DNA of 64,000 nucleotides from Castor canadensis (taxonomy: Eukaryota; Chordata; Mammalia; Rodentia; Castoridae). Numbering within the stretch: position 1 is the first letter of the stretch; each line of letters opens with the position of its first letter. The notes beneath the pieces are model-generated. The model had not been told where the DNA came from and searched no databases. It was given only the letters and a program-made list of their open reading frames with translations. Where the stretch lies: positions 73,441,910-73,505,909 of the forward strand of contig NC_133395.1 of assembly GCF_047511655.1 (NCBI RefSeq), in the 5' to 3' direction. The position numbers and the translations under genes are program-made. This document shows positions 1 to 12,918 of the stretch, one piece after another.

Positions 1-1419
1 ATATAGTAGAAAGTTCTGTAATTTCGGCCTTTTGGCTAGGTGTTAAATTATGGCTTGAATTAAAATTCTGCTTTAAAGATGACATCTGAGGGGTTCTGTA
101 ATTTTCATGATCAGAAATAAATGTGCTATTGTGCACACATGGAGATACAGTATTAACTGACTGCGAATCAAGTTTGCTGAGTTTCTTTGGATTATCTAAC
201 GATGAGGTATTTATAATTTCAAAACAAGCTAAATTAATAGGATATTGTTCTTCAATATCTTTGAAGAGCATTTTGCTTTTCTTAATATTATGTTCAGAGA
301 GTTTTATTTCTTTATTGGAAGCTGTTCTGAAGCTACCTCCAAAACTGCAATTTGAAACTGTATCTAAAAGCACTGACCATTTGTTTGCATAATCATTATT
401 TCTGTTTGACTTCGCATCCAAAGAGGTATCCGCGTTTAAATCCTGACTTGTAGTTAATTTTAGATTCTGCTTTACACTATTTCTGTTCTCTTTTATAAGA
501 TCGTGGACTACATCTGATGAGTCAAAATCTTCTGTAATCAACAGTTGAGCTTCTTGTTCATCGTGTGTATCTAGTGCCATGGTAGCTTCTACACAACTGA
601 GGCCTGCTTCATGAGATTCCTTAGTATTTCCTAAAACGGGATTATTCCTTTCTTTAGTTGTTTGAAACACAAAATGATTCTCATTGTCTGGAAAAAGTTC
701 TTCAGCTATTTTTGAAATTAGAGTAGTTACTTCTTGGTCTTTTTGGATTGCTATTGGATTTGAATTTTGGATGAACTGCAACTTCATTGACGGTGATGCT
801 GCTGTTATGTGTTTTTCAGGTGGCAAAAGCTCAGTTTTTTTAGAATTCTCATTTAAAACACATACTTCTTGAATTTTTTCCAAGGGAATGTTTTTGGTTA
901 ATTTAACACCAGCTTTGCCATTCTTAAATTTTAATTTCTTTGACATTTTATATGATTCTTTTCCTCTACAAATCACAGCTGAATTTGACGGAGGATATTT
1001 GGAGCTGGGAGATAACATAAGAATCCTGGTATTATCATGATCATCTAAAAAGATTTTTTGTGATTCAGAATGAACACTGCTATGCTCCACTTTTAAATGT
1101 TGTGCTTCAGAGCAACATGATGCAACCAAGACCTTTTCTTTTACATCTGAGACTTGTGGGCTTTTTGGATCATCTTCATATTGTCTTTCCTGTAGGCATG
1201 ACAGAAAATCAGTTTTTACGGTTATAAGTGATTGTAGTTTTTCTTTATTAATTTTTGCATCTTCATAATTAAGATCCTGAGGTATTATTACATTAGCATA
1301 ACTACTTTCACTATTGGAACATTTCCTCAGAATGGTCCCAAAAGAGTTGGTTATGGACAAAGTTGGTTCTTCAGCATCATTTTGTAAACAGTTTCTTTTG
1401 ACAGAAGAATGCAATAAAC
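1..1419 (-). CDS. BRCA2: BRCA2 exon 11, 5' part (cut by window edge), contains BRC1
   Basis: The acceptor reads tgtttag|gtttattg at 1419, and its first two bases complete a Gly codon with exon 10. I read every codon from 1419 to 2 and found no stop (about codons 624-1096). Residues such as [15 protein letters not shown] and [10 protein letters not shown] at the start, and [16 protein letters not shown] at the edge, match BRCA2. The BRC1 repeat is encoded at about 239-349 ([20 protein letters not shown], then EEQYP). Its RAD51-contacting FRTA is at 320-331, the FxxA motif that mimics the RAD51 oligomerisation interface. The exon continues beyond position 1. Confidence 0.98.
239..349 (-). other. 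BRCA2: BRC1 repeat coding segment (RAD51-binding)
   Basis: The translated segment keeps the FxxA signature (F-R-T-A, codons at 320-331) and the downstream helix [20 protein letters not shown]. In the BRC family the Phe and Ala side chains fill pockets on RAD51, and the downstream part makes a second contact. Both parts look intact. It is the only BRC repeat inside the window. Confidence 0.93.
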
Positions 1420-1429
1420 CTAAACATAA

Positions 1430-4400
1430 GAATACAAAGTGACAAAATAAAGTTAAAGTACTATCAAACATTAACTATTTTTTTTACTAAGTTAAAAAGT
1501 TAGTATTTAAACAAGAATTACACGAAAAGCAAAAAGCGAATACCAGATTTGAAACAGAATGCGAAACAATCTCTATTGTGAAGTCATTAAATTTTCTAGC
1601 TAAACATAAGTGGGGCCTAGGATTTTTTTTTTAAAATAATATATACCAACAATCAAAATTAGTATCTAGTTCAGCTGGCGAAATGGCTCAAGAGGTAAGA
1701 GTGCCTGCCTAGCAAGGATAAGGCCCTGAGTTTGAACCCCAGTGACACACACACACACACACACACACATACACACAAATAGTATCTGGTTTAAGGAAAT
1801 AGCTAGCTACTACAAATAAAACTCAAATTTCCAAAAAATCTTAATTTGTACTGGAAAATAAAATTAGAAGAAATTCATTGCTGCCAGGCACTGGTGGCTC
1901 ATGCCTGTAATACTAGCTACTACTCAGGAGTAGCTACTGATCAGGAGGATCACAGTTCAAGGCCAGACTGGCCAAACAGTTCGTGAGACTCTATCTCCAT
2001 AACACCCAAAACAAAAAGGGTTGGCGGAGTGGCTCAAGTGATGGAGTGCCTGCTTAGCCAGCATGAGGTACTGAGTTCAAACCCCATTGCCAGGAAAAAA
2101 AAGAAAAAGTTCATTGCTAATAATGGTTTAATAGAATATAGGAAAGTAAGTTAGAGGAATAAGAAAAGTAACCATTTCCTTTAATTAATTCTTCTGTATT
2201 GAAAAACCAAATAAGGGCTGGGGGCATAACTGAAGCAGTAGAGTGTCTATCTAGCAAGAGTAAAGTCCTCAGTTTAAATCCAGACACACATGCACACAGA
2301 AAAACAAAACAAATGAAAATTTTAAAAGTCTCTATAAAAAGACCCTGAAAGAAGACCAAATTTCAATTGTAACGGCAAATGACTTAAGTTATTCTATTCA
2401 GCTAATTTTCTCTACCCTTTGAATTTCCAAGTCCTTAATCTCATTGTATTTAATGAGTTACTACTATATTATATATTACTGATTCATTGGTTTTATGGTT
2501 TGAATATAAAATGTCCCCATCAGGCTCAAGTATTAAAGCCCAGATCCCCAGCTGGTGATACTATTTCAGTAGGTTTAGAAACTTTAGGAGGTGAAGCCTG
2601 GTAGGAGGAAGCAGGCCTCACTGGGAGCATGGCTTTAGGGGCTATGCCTTGCCTGGCTCTTCCTATAGTTCCTCTTTCTGCTTCCTGTTTACCATAAGGT
2701 AAAGAAGCTCCTGACACATGCCCTTCCTGTCATAATGTCTGCTCAAGCATATGAAGCCAAGTGACCATGGACTAAATCCTCTGAAACTACGAGCCAAAAT
2801 AAGTAATTCCTCCCTTAAGTTGTCTGTCAGGTACTTTGGTCACAATGATACAAAAGTAACTAATGTAATTGGTTTCAACTCTGATATATTATATCAAACA
2901 TTTTTCTCTGAAAATTTAAACCAAACCTCAAACAGTTCGTCTGTACTCTAGCACCATCAACCCTACTCACTAAGCCATTAGCACTCATTAATATTCTCTC
3001 ATAGGGAGAAAAAAATCCACTTTTTTTCAGGGTGGAATGGGTTCTCCCTATATTGCCCAGGCTGGCCTTTAACTCCTGAGCTCAAGCAATCCCCCTGCTT
3101 CAGCTTCCACAGTAGCTGGGACAATAGGTATATGCCAATGTGACTGGCATTAAAATCACTTTAACATACAGTTTAGCTACAGTTAAGTAAATTATTACTA
3201 AAACAAAACTAAGTTTCATTGTATACACTGCAGACTCAAGAGATATAGTAATACCTCTATGTAATCTCTAAATGTTTAAGAAGACTATGTAACAACAATA
3301 ATTTAGGACTAGTTTACATTATATTTAACTAGTAATTAACTTTTTCTCTATTTTTTGTATGCTTTACAGAAAATACATACTAAACAGCACCATATATTTA
3401 TAGATGCCTAATCTGCATATAATAAACACTTTTAAAATTAAATCAAGAATTAAGTAGCCAAGCTGTTACTATTTATGAATCAAAAACTGTCTCAAGACAG
3501 GCAGAGTGGCTCAAGCCTGTAACCCTAGCTACTTGGGAAGCAGAGACAGAGAATCACAGTTTGAAGCTAGCCCAACCAAAATATTCACAAGACCCCATCT
3601 CAACCAGTAGCTGGGTGTGGTGGCACACACCTGTCATCATAGTTATAAGGGAGGATCACAGTCCAGGTGGCCTGGGAATAAAGTGAGACACTATCTAAAA
3701 ATAGTTGGACACCAGTGGCTCACGCCTGATATCCTACCTACTCAGGAGGCAGAGATCAAGTTTGAAGCCAGCCCAAAGCAAATAGTTCACAACACCCTAC
3801 CTTAAAAATACCCAACACAAAAAAGGGCTGCCAGAGTGGCTCAAGTGGTAAAGTACCTGCCTAGCAAGGGTGAGATCCTAAATTCAACTCCCAGTACCAC
3901 CAAAAAAAAAAAAAATCTGTCTCAAGAGTGATGGAGCAGGCAGAGTGGTACATACACCATAGTCCCAAATATTCGGACGACTAAGGTGGGAGGGTCACTT
4001 GAGCCCATAAGTTTGAGACTAAGTTTGGGCAACACAGCATGGCCCTGTCTCAAAAAAAAGGGCTGGGGGTGTGGCCCAGGTGATAGAGTGCCTGCCTAGC
4101 AAGTGTAAGACCCTAAATTCAAACCCTAGTACCAAAAAAAGGGAAAAAAAAAAAAGATCCATCATCATTCTTTGGGGTTGGAGGTGTGGCTTAAGTGGTG
4201 CCTAGCAAGTGTGAACCCCTTAGTTCAAACCCCTGTCCCAACAATAACAAAAAAAAAGTGACAGTTATACTGAGGAAACCAATCCAATAGGTTTGAATGA
4301 CATGATTCAAAGGCCTCAACAATCAGGCATATAGCTACTAAGACTGAATATAAGATATAGAGACCAAAAAACACTACTGAAGGAAAGCAGGATTTTTTTT

Positions 4401-4489
4401 AAGATTTAGAAGATTAAAGAAATTCACATATTCAAATAAGAGAACTTTATCACCTTGTATAAAATTGGAAAAAAAAAAAAAAGAGGTAC
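1430..4489. repeat. BRCA2 intron 10: SINE-rich
   Basis: No coding signal. From left to right: an ID-like SINE with a (CA)n tail (1671-1782); a B1-ID composite (1883-2103); an ID-like copy (2211-2300); an LTR-like repeat (2494-2875); an antisense B1/Alu-like copy (3022-3152); plus-strand composites in tandem (3494-3915); another composite (3935-4145); and an ID-like copy (4165-4250). Between 3153 and 3493 I see only unique AT-rich sequence. Confidence 0.8.
2494..2875 (+). mobile_element. Solo LTR-like repeat, probably MaLR-related
   Basis: It begins tatggtttgaatat and ends near gtaactaatgta. Internal blocks (aggaggtg.ag.ctgg, gagccaaaataa, tgtcaggta.tttggtcac) resemble widely dispersed MaLR-type LTR consensus sequences as I remember them. 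No internal retroelement sequence follows, so it looks like a solo LTR. The exact subfamily is not resolved, and a DNA-transposon origin for this family cannot be excluded by eye. Confidence 0.45.
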
Positions 4490-5575
4490 CTGAATCTGCA
4501 TTTATAAATGTAAGTGGTGCTTCAAAAGCATTTGTTTCAAAGTGGGCTGAATGGTTAGTTGGTTCTGATTTTTGGTCTTTCTGTATTTTTCTTCCTTGAG
4601 AAGATGTTTCATCATTTATAGCATAAATAAACTTTTTTCTTCTCTTTTTCAAAGTGGATATTAAACCTGTATTCTTCGAAGTTACGGAAGTATGTTTGAT
4701 AGTGGCTGGCCAGCTTCCATTATCAGCTGAAGTAGGGCATAAAGAATCCTCTTTCTGTGAGGAAACAGCATATACTTCCAATCCACTTTCAGAGGCTTCA
4801 GTTTCTTCTTTCAAGTTTGGATCAGTCACATGATCTAAGGAAACTGTACCAGAAGTTTCAGATGGTTCCCTCATCCTGAATAGAAACTTTTTGATACTGT
4901 GAAATGAAGACGCTACTTGAGAAGTTCCAGATATTGTCTGCTCCAGTGCAAGAACGGAGTCTTCATTAGATTCATGATGCTGCCCTTCATCTCCCTCATC
5001 TACCAGTGTTTCCTCATTTGACGTCTTTCCTGACTTTGGCAGGCTAGAAATATGTGGCAAAGAATTTTCTAAAGTAATAGAGTTGGTACATTCTTTTTCA
5101 GTGTCTACTAAGTCCTTTTCGGAATAATTTTGGTCACAAGAAGAAATACGTAGTAGAGGTATTTTTTCTATCTGGGTTCCAGTCAAACCTGAGAGGGTTA
5201 GTTGAGACCATTCACAGTCTGAAGATGGTATAACTTCCTCAGCAATTTTCTTCTGATTTCTTAAAGGATCACTATCATTCGGTTCCATTTCAGATGCAAA
5301 TGAATGTTTATTTTCTTTAACTTGTTTATTAGCTTCTTCACTGAATTCATCAGTTCCTGTTTCACGAAAAATTTTTTTCCTAATCTTGTCCATTCTTATC
5401 TTTTGTGGATTTTCTTTTCTATACTTAGAAAAACATAATGAGAAACTATCTTCTTCAGAAATATCTGCAATTGTTTCATGTACTTCACATTCCATGGCAG
5501 TTGGCATTGACTTTCCAAAGTGGTCTTTGTAGCTATTTACTTTACCAAATGAATTCTCTAACATTTCCCCCAATC
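4490..5575 (-). CDS. BRCA2: BRCA2 exon 10
   Basis: The acceptor is ttttaacag|gattgggg at 5575 and the donor is gattcag|gtacct at 4490. The exon is 1,086 bases against 1,116 in human as I recall, a deficit of ten whole codons, so the frame is kept. The translation contains LPRISSLPK-like ([12 protein letters not shown]), [41 protein letters not shown] and NAFEAPLTF, all characteristic of exon 10. It is fully open. The frame continues into the intron after the donor (TSFFFFS...), which is read-through and not protein. Confidence 0.98.
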
Positions 5576-7435
5576 CTGTTAAAATTTAAAGAAAAGCTCA
5601 TTATTAAGGTTTTTTTTTTTGTGATACAGGGTTTGAACCCAGGGCCTACAACTTGAGCAACTCCACCAGCCCTTATTTGTGACTTTTTTTTTGAGATAGG
5701 GTCTAGTTAACTATTTGCTCAGGCTGGCTTCGAATCAAGATCTTCCTGATCTGTCTCCTGAGTAGCTAGGATTTCAGGTGTGAGTCACCAATAACATTTT
5801 ATAACTATGTAAGCTATATAATTCTTACAACTTTTCTCAGAAACAGTTTATATTAAATAATACATAAGTTAGCATTTTAGAGTTATTCTGAGTGCTAGCT
5901 TTCTTTTGGGCAATTAACTTTATTCTTCTTGTACGGCCTGATGCCAATATACCCAAACCTTTTTATTCCTACTCAAATCCCTTATTGGCACTACAAATTT
6001 AAGTTCATTTTAAAAATTACTATATACTTAATTTAATATTCTAAGAACACAAAGCCAGGCATGGTGATGAATGTGTTTAATCCCAATACCAGGGAGACTG
6101 AGGCAGAAGGATTGCAAGTTCAATGCCAGCATGGGCTATATAGCAAGACCATGTCTCAAAAAACCCACCCCCCCCAAAAAAAAATTCTAAGAACTATAAA
6201 ATAAGAAGTTTCAAATCAATTTTGTGGTGTTGAAACAACTGAGAGTAAACTCTGATTTTATATGTGCATGTATACACATACATGATACACACACAGACAC
6301 ACAGGTATCCAACCTATATATTTATATAGATATTTCCACAAACTAAGAAAAATGCAAGGGCTGGAGCATGGCTCAGGTGGTAGAGCACCTGCCTAGCAAG
6401 ACTGAGACCCTGAGTTCAAACACTAGTATCACCAAAAAAAGGAAAAATGCAGTAACTCAATGATCTGACCATATAATTTGTATATATCTTCAACTGTATT
6501 TACTTTCTAATCAGGAAAAAAAGGACTTCACAGTTCATTAATTATAAGTCTTATTTATCTCTGAGAACTCTGGGTAATAGATTTTGTTTTTATGCTGCAA
6601 CATAGTATATAGTACCGTTTTAGTATGATGTACAAATTTTTTCGTTTATTTTTGGTAGCACTGGAAGTTGAACTCAGGGCTTTACACTTGCAAGGCAAGC
6701 GTTCTACTGCTTGAGCAATGTCTCTAGCATTTTTGCTCTGGTTATTTTGAAGAAAGTCTCTAGCTTTTTGCCCAAGCCAACCTGCACTGAAATCCTCCTA
6801 TTTTAAACTTCCCACCACCACTGGGATGACAGGTGTGTGCCACCATGTCCAACTTTTTTCCATTGAGATGGGGTGTTGCAAACCTTTTTGCCCTGACTGT
6901 CCTGGAACCACAATCCTCCCAATCTTAGCTCCCATGTGGGTTGGGATGACAGCACATACTAATGTACCCAGCTATTGGTTGAGATAGGGCCTCACCAACT
7001 TTTTGCTTTAACTGGCCTCAAACTGCAATTCTTATGGTCTCAGCCTTCCAAGTAGCTTACAAGCGTGAGCCACTGGTACCTTTTTGTCTGCTTTTTCAGG
7101 CAGTCTGACTATATAGTACAGGCTGGCCTCAAACTTGTAGATCCTCCTGCTTCAGCTTACCAAATGCTGAAATGAATGGCATTTAAATATTATCATCTAA
7201 ATCAAGTTAGTTTCTACCTTCACTATCCGGTTGTCAGTAGCAAAGAAAGAAAGCAACTGTTTTCTCTTGAAGAAAAGAGGATCAATGATGTCAATTTAAA
7301 ACAGTCATTCAAGGACTGGAGGAGTCATAGAAGGCCTGCCTAGTAAGCAGGAGGCCCTGGGTTCAAACCCCATAGAAAACAACAACAACAACAATAACAT
7401 AAACCCATAGTAGTACAAATAAAAAGAAGACTTAC
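5576..7435. repeat. BRCA2 intron 9: SINE cluster
   Basis: No coding signal. Holds an antisense composite SINE (5606-5800), a B1-like SINE (6053-6185), an ID-like copy (6356-6445), a run of antisense SINE fragments (6645-7170) and an ID-like copy ending in (CAA)n (7312-7400). 5801-6052 and 6446-6644 look unique and AT-rich. Confidence 0.75.
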
Positions 7436-7547
7436 CATGACTGCAAGTTTCTCGTTGATTTTTGTTTTCATTGTCAGTAACAGAAGGGATAAATCTATCA
7501 TTTTTCTTCAGATTTTCATTGTGGTTAGAAAAACAGCCTTTCAAAAT
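7436..7547 (-). CDS. BRCA2: BRCA2 exon 9
   Basis: The acceptor is tttgtttcag|attttgaa and the donor is tcatg|gtaag. It is 112 bases, the usual exon 9 size. It encodes [19 protein letters not shown], then [16 protein letters not shown]. The final G joins GA of exon 10 to give Gly. Confidence 0.97.
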
Positions 7548-7791
7548 CTGAAACAAATTATTTTTTAAAATCACCAGAATAAATATTTTCATTGTGTGTG
7601 TATGTGTGTGTGTACAAATTTCTCTTAAACAGAACAAAGTTTTGTAGGAAGTCAAAGAAATTACATATAGAATCAGGTTAAGAACAGGTAAATCATAAAC
7701 TGAGAGCAAAATTGCAGGTCAAATAATTATCAAAACATTCTAAAATTATAAGTAATTCCAACATTATAGTCAACTTGACATATTTACTTAC

Positions 7792-7841
7792 AGCAGTAGT
7801 ATCATTTGGAAATATAGTTTCACATGCCTCCTCATCTCTGG
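7792..7841 (-). CDS. BRCA2: BRCA2 exon 8
   Basis: 50 bases, with acceptor gttttacag|c and donor actgct|gtaagt. Reads (A)RDEEACETIFPNDTTA in frame between exons 7 and 9. Matches BRCA2 exon 8 in length and content. Confidence 0.97.
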
Positions 7842-10113
7842 CTGTAAAACAAAAATTGAATTTACCTGTACTTTATAACATTTTATACACTAAAACTAAT
7901 GCAAAAACTTACATTTTTTTTTTAGTTAAGTCAAAAAACACCTATGCTGTTTGATTAAGTGACACAATGGAACTAAAATTAACTACCTCAAGCACAGTAA
8001 TTAAAAAGGCCAATGAACACAGTGAATAACAGTGAATAAGTCAAATACTCACTTCTTTACAGTCACTCCAAAGGTGGTAAGAAACTATAGTTTGATGATC
8101 CTGACTTATGATAATACTGTCCACAAAGACTTACAAATCAGATGAAACTGTAAGGTCATGACTTAAAAGTTGCTTAGGTACTTTAGCATTTAGACCACAA
8201 TGTAACCTGAAGATATATTTAATGTTAAACACTTCTTCGGTTTCAAAATGCTTTTTACCTTTATTATTTCATGTAAGCAACAAGAGAAATTAAACCACTC
8301 TCAGCTAAAAGGAAAATACTATTTTGCTATAATGAATAAAAAAAATCCTGATTTGAGTATAAACTCATGCTTTGAGTACAGCCTACAGTTTATACATATA
8401 TATGTGTGTTTGTATATATATATATATTATATATGCATGTGTATATATATTATACATATCTGTGTATATATGTGCATATATATATAAGCAAAAGTTTTAT
8501 AAGACAAGCTTTCCTATATATAGGGAAGCTAGATAAATACAAGATATCAAATTAAATTTGAATTTCAGAAAATGAGTAATACTTGACTGTAAGTATAGGC
8601 CTATGAAAATAACACTAAAAATTATTCATTGTTTACTTGATATTTAAATTTAACTAAATGTACTGTACTTTCATTAGTTAAATCTGGCAATCCTAACTAC
8701 ACTATGTGTGACACACTTATTTCTCTTTCTTTTTATTTCATTTTAGATACAGAAAGAACATATGTGACTGACAAAATTAATTTACTATTTCTGGATCATG
8801 CTGTGCAATGTGAGAAGCAATGATATAGCCCAGTAACTTCTAAAAATGAAAGAAAAATACAGTTGGTAAATATTTATTTTTTTCTCATTATCCAACTTTT
8901 CATCTTGTTTATTTAGATGACATTTTATTTATTTTTTGATGAAACAGAGAATTGATACTTTTCAAAAACTTATAATGTTATTTAATCTTATAAGAGAATA
9001 GTCACAGCCTCTCAAATATTAAGTTACAATTCACAAATCTCAGGTAGTTGGAGATTTTAAGTTATTTTATAAGAGGAAATATTTCTAGATTCTACAAAGT
9101 TAATGAGATTAATTTATACACTGACCCATTTATTCAACATTCTAAATGTCTAATGGGTACTAATGTAATATTTAAAACATACTCATTAAAAATATATATA
9201 TATGTTAATTTTCTTAAAAATATTTTGAATACCAAGTATGTGCCAAGAAACTATGGTGAGCCTACACAGAACTTAACAAATTTGATAGACGGGTAAATTA
9301 AACATTTCAGATAATCACAGAGATGTGTAATTACAACTGCAAAATTTAAGACCTCAATTTATGCCAGGTACAGGGGCTAACATCTGTAATTCTAGCTACT
9401 CAGGAAGCAGAAAATTGGAGGATCACAGTTTCAGGACAGTTTGGACAAACAGCTTAAGGAAACTCCATCTCAATCAATAAAAAACTGAGAATAGTGGTGT
9501 ACACCTGTCATTCCAGCTATGTGAGAGCTGGAATAGGAATAGAGCCATCCAGGCTGGCTTGGGCATAAACACTATTTGAAAAATTACTAAAACAAAAAGG
9601 GCTGGAGAAATGTTTCAAGTGGTAGAGGGCCTGCCTGGCAAGCCAAAGACCCTGAGTTCAAACTCCAATACTGCCAAAAGAGAAAGAAAAGAAAAAAAGA
9701 CCTCAATTTAGTATCACTGACAGTATAGATAGGTACAGCAGGTTTAGACAGAGGGAGCAAAGTTTATTTAATACTGTTTTAATGCCCAAGGTATCAAAAT
9801 TATTTTTAAAAATTCATCATTACACCAAATTTTAGCTCTTAAATGCTTATATGATTAAGTAAATGAGTATGTATAAAGTTATTATACATTAATGACACAG
9901 TGCTAAAATATGTTTGACTCCTATAAAATACCACTTAATACAAGTGCTTATTACATTTTACACTAACTAGAATAAAATTATTCTGAACTGCCAAAACACT
10001 TATCAAAGACAGTATCTTCTTTTCATGCTTTCCTTTCAACAGAAGTATTAGAGATGACAATTTAGCAGCCTCGTGTACTCTTTTCTTATACAACACACAT
10101 TTGCTATTATTAC
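7842..10113. repeat. BRCA2 intron 7
   Basis: Mostly unique AT-rich sequence with no coding signal. A TA/TG-rich microsatellite lies at about 8393-8487. B1-ID composite material in plus orientation lies at about 9362-9695. Confidence 0.7.
8393..8487. repeat. AT/TG-rich microsatellite
   Basis: Alternating tatata, tgtgt and tatatgtg runs. The apparent reading frame through it (Tyr/Ile/Cys-rich) is a by-product of the repeat. Confidence 0.85.
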
Positions 10114-10222
10114 CTATGAGCACAGTAGTACTAAGGGTTGGTGGTGTAGCTAAAGAACTTGACCAAGACATATCAGGATCCACCTCAACTCCTAGACTTT
10201 CAGAAATGTTTGGTGTCTGACC
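10114..10222 (-). CDS. BRCA2: BRCA2 exon 7
   Basis: The acceptor is ttcctag|ggtcag and the donor is ctcatag|gtaata. It is 109 bases against 115 in human as I recall, so two codons are missing near the start with the frame kept. It encodes [20 protein letters not shown], then [16 protein letters not shown], the exon 7 signature. Confidence 0.97.
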
Positions 10223-10640
10223 CTAGGAAGAAAGAAAATAGTTCATTTATTTCATAGAAACACCCTTTACTAAATGCCTATGTGAGATAGTATGGGAGGT
10301 ATAAATCTTTAAATCTCAAAGTAAAGGTACAATTCTCAGTGTCAAATTTTCCTTTTTTTTTTCTGGAGGTACTGGGGTTTAAACTCGGGTCTTCACACTT
10401 GGTAGGCAGTCTCTCTACCATTTAAGCCATGTCCCAGCCCTCACTGTCAAATTCCCAATTGAGCCGGGCATGGTGGTGCACACCCATTTTCTTAGCATTA
10501 GGGAGGTGGAGTCAGGAGAATTGGGAGTTTGAGGCCAGCCTGGGCTACATAGTGAGAGTCTGTCTGAAAAAAATGAAAACACAACAAAACAAAGCAAATC
10601 TCAGAAGATATACTATAAATAACCTAAGCAAAGTATTTAC
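10223..10640. repeat. BRCA2 intron 6 with two SINEs
   Basis: An antisense ID-like SINE (about 10356-10442) is followed directly by a plus-strand B1-like SINE (about 10460-10575). Nothing else is evident. Confidence 0.75.
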
Positions 10641-10681
10641 CTTCATAAGCTTCGGTATATAAAATAAACTTCCAAATACCA
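10641..10681 (-). CDS. BRCA2: BRCA2 exon 6
   Basis: 41 bases, with acceptor tcaccccag|tggtat and donor atgaag|gtaaat. Encodes (V)VFGSLFYIPKLMK, matching the known 41-base exon. Too short to appear as an open frame on its own, but phase, size and sequence all fit. Confidence 0.96.
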
Positions 10682-10768
10682 CTGGGGTGAAAAAACACAA
10701 AATTAGTATATTTCATTTTTATTAACATTTCTATGATTCTAAAAATTAAGTTGTGTTTTTAATCATAC

Positions 10769-10818
10769 CTGGTTTTTCTCTTTGTGGTGTTACACGTATA
10801 CATCGTAGAGTAAGAGGA
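10769..10818 (-). CDS. BRCA2: BRCA2 exon 5
   Basis: 50 bases, with acceptor tag|tcctct and donor aaccag|gtatga. Encodes (S)PLTLRCIRVTPQREKP, matching the conserved CTHVTPQRDK region. Confidence 0.96.
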
Positions 10819-11696
10819 CTAAACAAAATAAAACAAGTCTGTCAGATTAAAAAAAATAGCAGTAGCAAAAAGAAAAAAACCACTAATCCTATTTTTTAAA
10901 AAAGACTCAATTGCTAGAATTATAGCACTTTTTATATTTTGTTACTTTTTAAAGAGTAAATCATGAATTAAGTAACTATTTAAAATTCAGTACTATTTAA
11001 AATGCCCATTGGAAGCAATGTATAAAGTACTCATAAATTTCAGTTGCTGGAATTGTATGTTTTGAATTTTAAAACTATGTAAAGTAAATCCACAATAGCA
11101 TCAAATTCTCTCCAAAGAGTCAAAGTATACAAATCATTAATTTTAAACTGACATTTCAATACTTATTGCCTTTTATCATTAATATTTTTGTTACTTAGAA
11201 AGTCACAGAATATACAGAAAACTCATCAATTCAACATTACAAGAAAAATCAAGTAAGTGTTTCTTTTTTGTTTTTTGAGATGGGGTGCTGCTAGGTAGCA
11301 CAGTCTGCATTAGCAGATTCTCCTGCCTCAGCCTCCTGAGTGCTAGGACTGTAGGTATGCACCACCATACTCAGATCAAGTAAAAATTTCTAGGGTTCAA
11401 GTGGTAGAGCATGTGCTTAGCAAGTACAAAGCCCAGAGTTCAAACCCCAGTACTGCCAAAAAAAAAAAAAAAAAGTAATTATTTCTAACATAAAAAATAT
11501 TCAATTGAAGGACTTCAACCTAAAAGATTATTTAAAAATAGAAGATCTTAAAAAAACAAAACAAAACAAAAAGTAAAAATAGAAGATCCTCTACCAGGCA
11601 CTCAGTCAAAATAATTCAGATAAAAATTAGATTTTCGTAAAACAAATAAATTGTTTGTTCAAATACATTAACGTTAATATAATAGCTTTACCATAC
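10819..11696. repeat. BRCA2 intron 4
   Basis: Unique AT-rich sequence plus an antisense B1-like SINE (about 11262-11377) abutting an ID-like SINE with poly-A tail (about 11390-11475). Confidence 0.7.
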
Positions 11697-11805
11697 CTTT
11701 CACTAAGACAGGAATTTAGAGGTGGGCTGGTAACATCAATTGCTTGATCTATTTTAGCCTTTATTGTGTGACAATGTCTATGTTCACGATTGGCAATATC
11801 CTTTC
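11697..11805 (-). CDS. BRCA2: BRCA2 exon 4
   Basis: 109 bases, with acceptor gttttag|gaaagg and donor gtgaaag|gtatgg. Encodes (G)KDIANREHRHCHTIKAK, then IDQAIDVTSPPLNSCLSE. The human-like C-P-LLNSCLSES core is visible. Phases fit exons 3 and 5. Confidence 0.95.
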
Positions 11806-12837
11806 CTAAAACAATACAATAAATAATTCAGAAGATGTATACACTCTGGATTTTGAATTGTCATTTTTCTGGAAGTACTTAAAAACAAAAGCTCTCATCT
11901 ATACTGGGAAGTGGAATGTATGGAGAGCTGACTCCCCCTGAGAAGGAATGCCCTTCTACTTGACAGCCATATTAAGCATATGATATGCATAAGGCTCTCT
12001 GGGCAATCTAAGTCAAAATATAGCTTAACTCAAAAAGCTCGTAATCTACTAAGAGAAATTTTTTTTGAAAGGTACGCATGTGGAATACAAAACAGAGTGG
12101 TATGTTCTACTATTAACTTCATATTGTACTATGGTATCATGGAGAGTAAGAACAGGGGAAAAAAAACATTAATTGAAAACCTACCAAAGTATCAAATCCA
12201 ACCAAAGCACTTTTTTGCTGAAAATTTTTCAAGACCTTAGTTTCACAATCAAGCTTTGTAAAGAACAAGGTCTTTCATCTGACTTTTTTGTGGTTTTTTT
12301 GGTGCTGGGGACTGAATCCAGGACCTTAAACATGCTAAGCATATACTCTACACCAAGCTATACCACCAGCCTGACAATATGACTTCTTAATTTTTTTCCC
12401 TTTATATACATATTTATTTGGTACTGAAAATTAAAATAACATCAGAATTCCTTTTATGGCAACCTGAATATTTGAAAATGAGAAAATATAGTTACCTACC
12501 CAAATTATTACACTCTAACCAGACTACCCCATGTTCTCCTCATACCCCTTCAGGTTATATTTCATTTCACAGACTTTAGGCTTCTAAAACAAAGACTTGA
12601 GACCTATTGGTGCTTCTTGGTTCAAATCAAAATGTAGAACTAAAGTATTTTAAAGTAATTCATATACAAATTGCACAATTCCCTTATATATTAATCACAG
12701 AGAGAGTGAAAATAAAAGATACAAGATAACAAGGTCATATCATATACATCAGTTATTCAAAATTAGTGGTATGTAACTTTCAACATGCTCATTAAATTAC
12801 CAGCAGGAAAACTGATAAATTTAGATTTATGCCTAAA

Positions 12838-12854
12838 TTCAAACTCCCAAGTCC

Positions 12855-12909
<55 letters not shown>
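12838..12909 (+). repeat. Truncated ID SINE 3' end with (GA)n tail
   Basis: ttcaaactcccaagtcccacc is the 3' end of the local ID-like SINE; instead of poly-A it runs into an almost pure (GA)n tract (12857-12909). A 16-base near-repeat (gattta.gcctaaatt) flanks it at 12824-12839 and 12910-12925, as a target-site duplication would. Confidence 0.7.
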
Positions 12910-12913
<4 letters not shown>

Positions 12914-12918
12914 TAAGC

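Noticed and set aside
1741-1776. Repeated short units as a possible CRISPR-type array
   Set aside because: Simple (CA)n microsatellite at a SINE tail in a eukaryotic genome.
6645-7170. tRNA-like A/B box sequences in ID repeats
   Set aside because: They belong to tRNA-derived SINEs; no cloverleaf with a proper anticodon arm and acceptor stem was found.
7305-7709. 134-codon frame taken as one gene
   Set aside because: Only 7436-7547 is coding (BRCA2 exon 9); the rest is intron, a microsatellite and a SINE.
8248-8487. 79-codon frame rich in Tyr, Ile and Cys
   Set aside because: Ends in the TA/TG microsatellite; no similarity to any protein.
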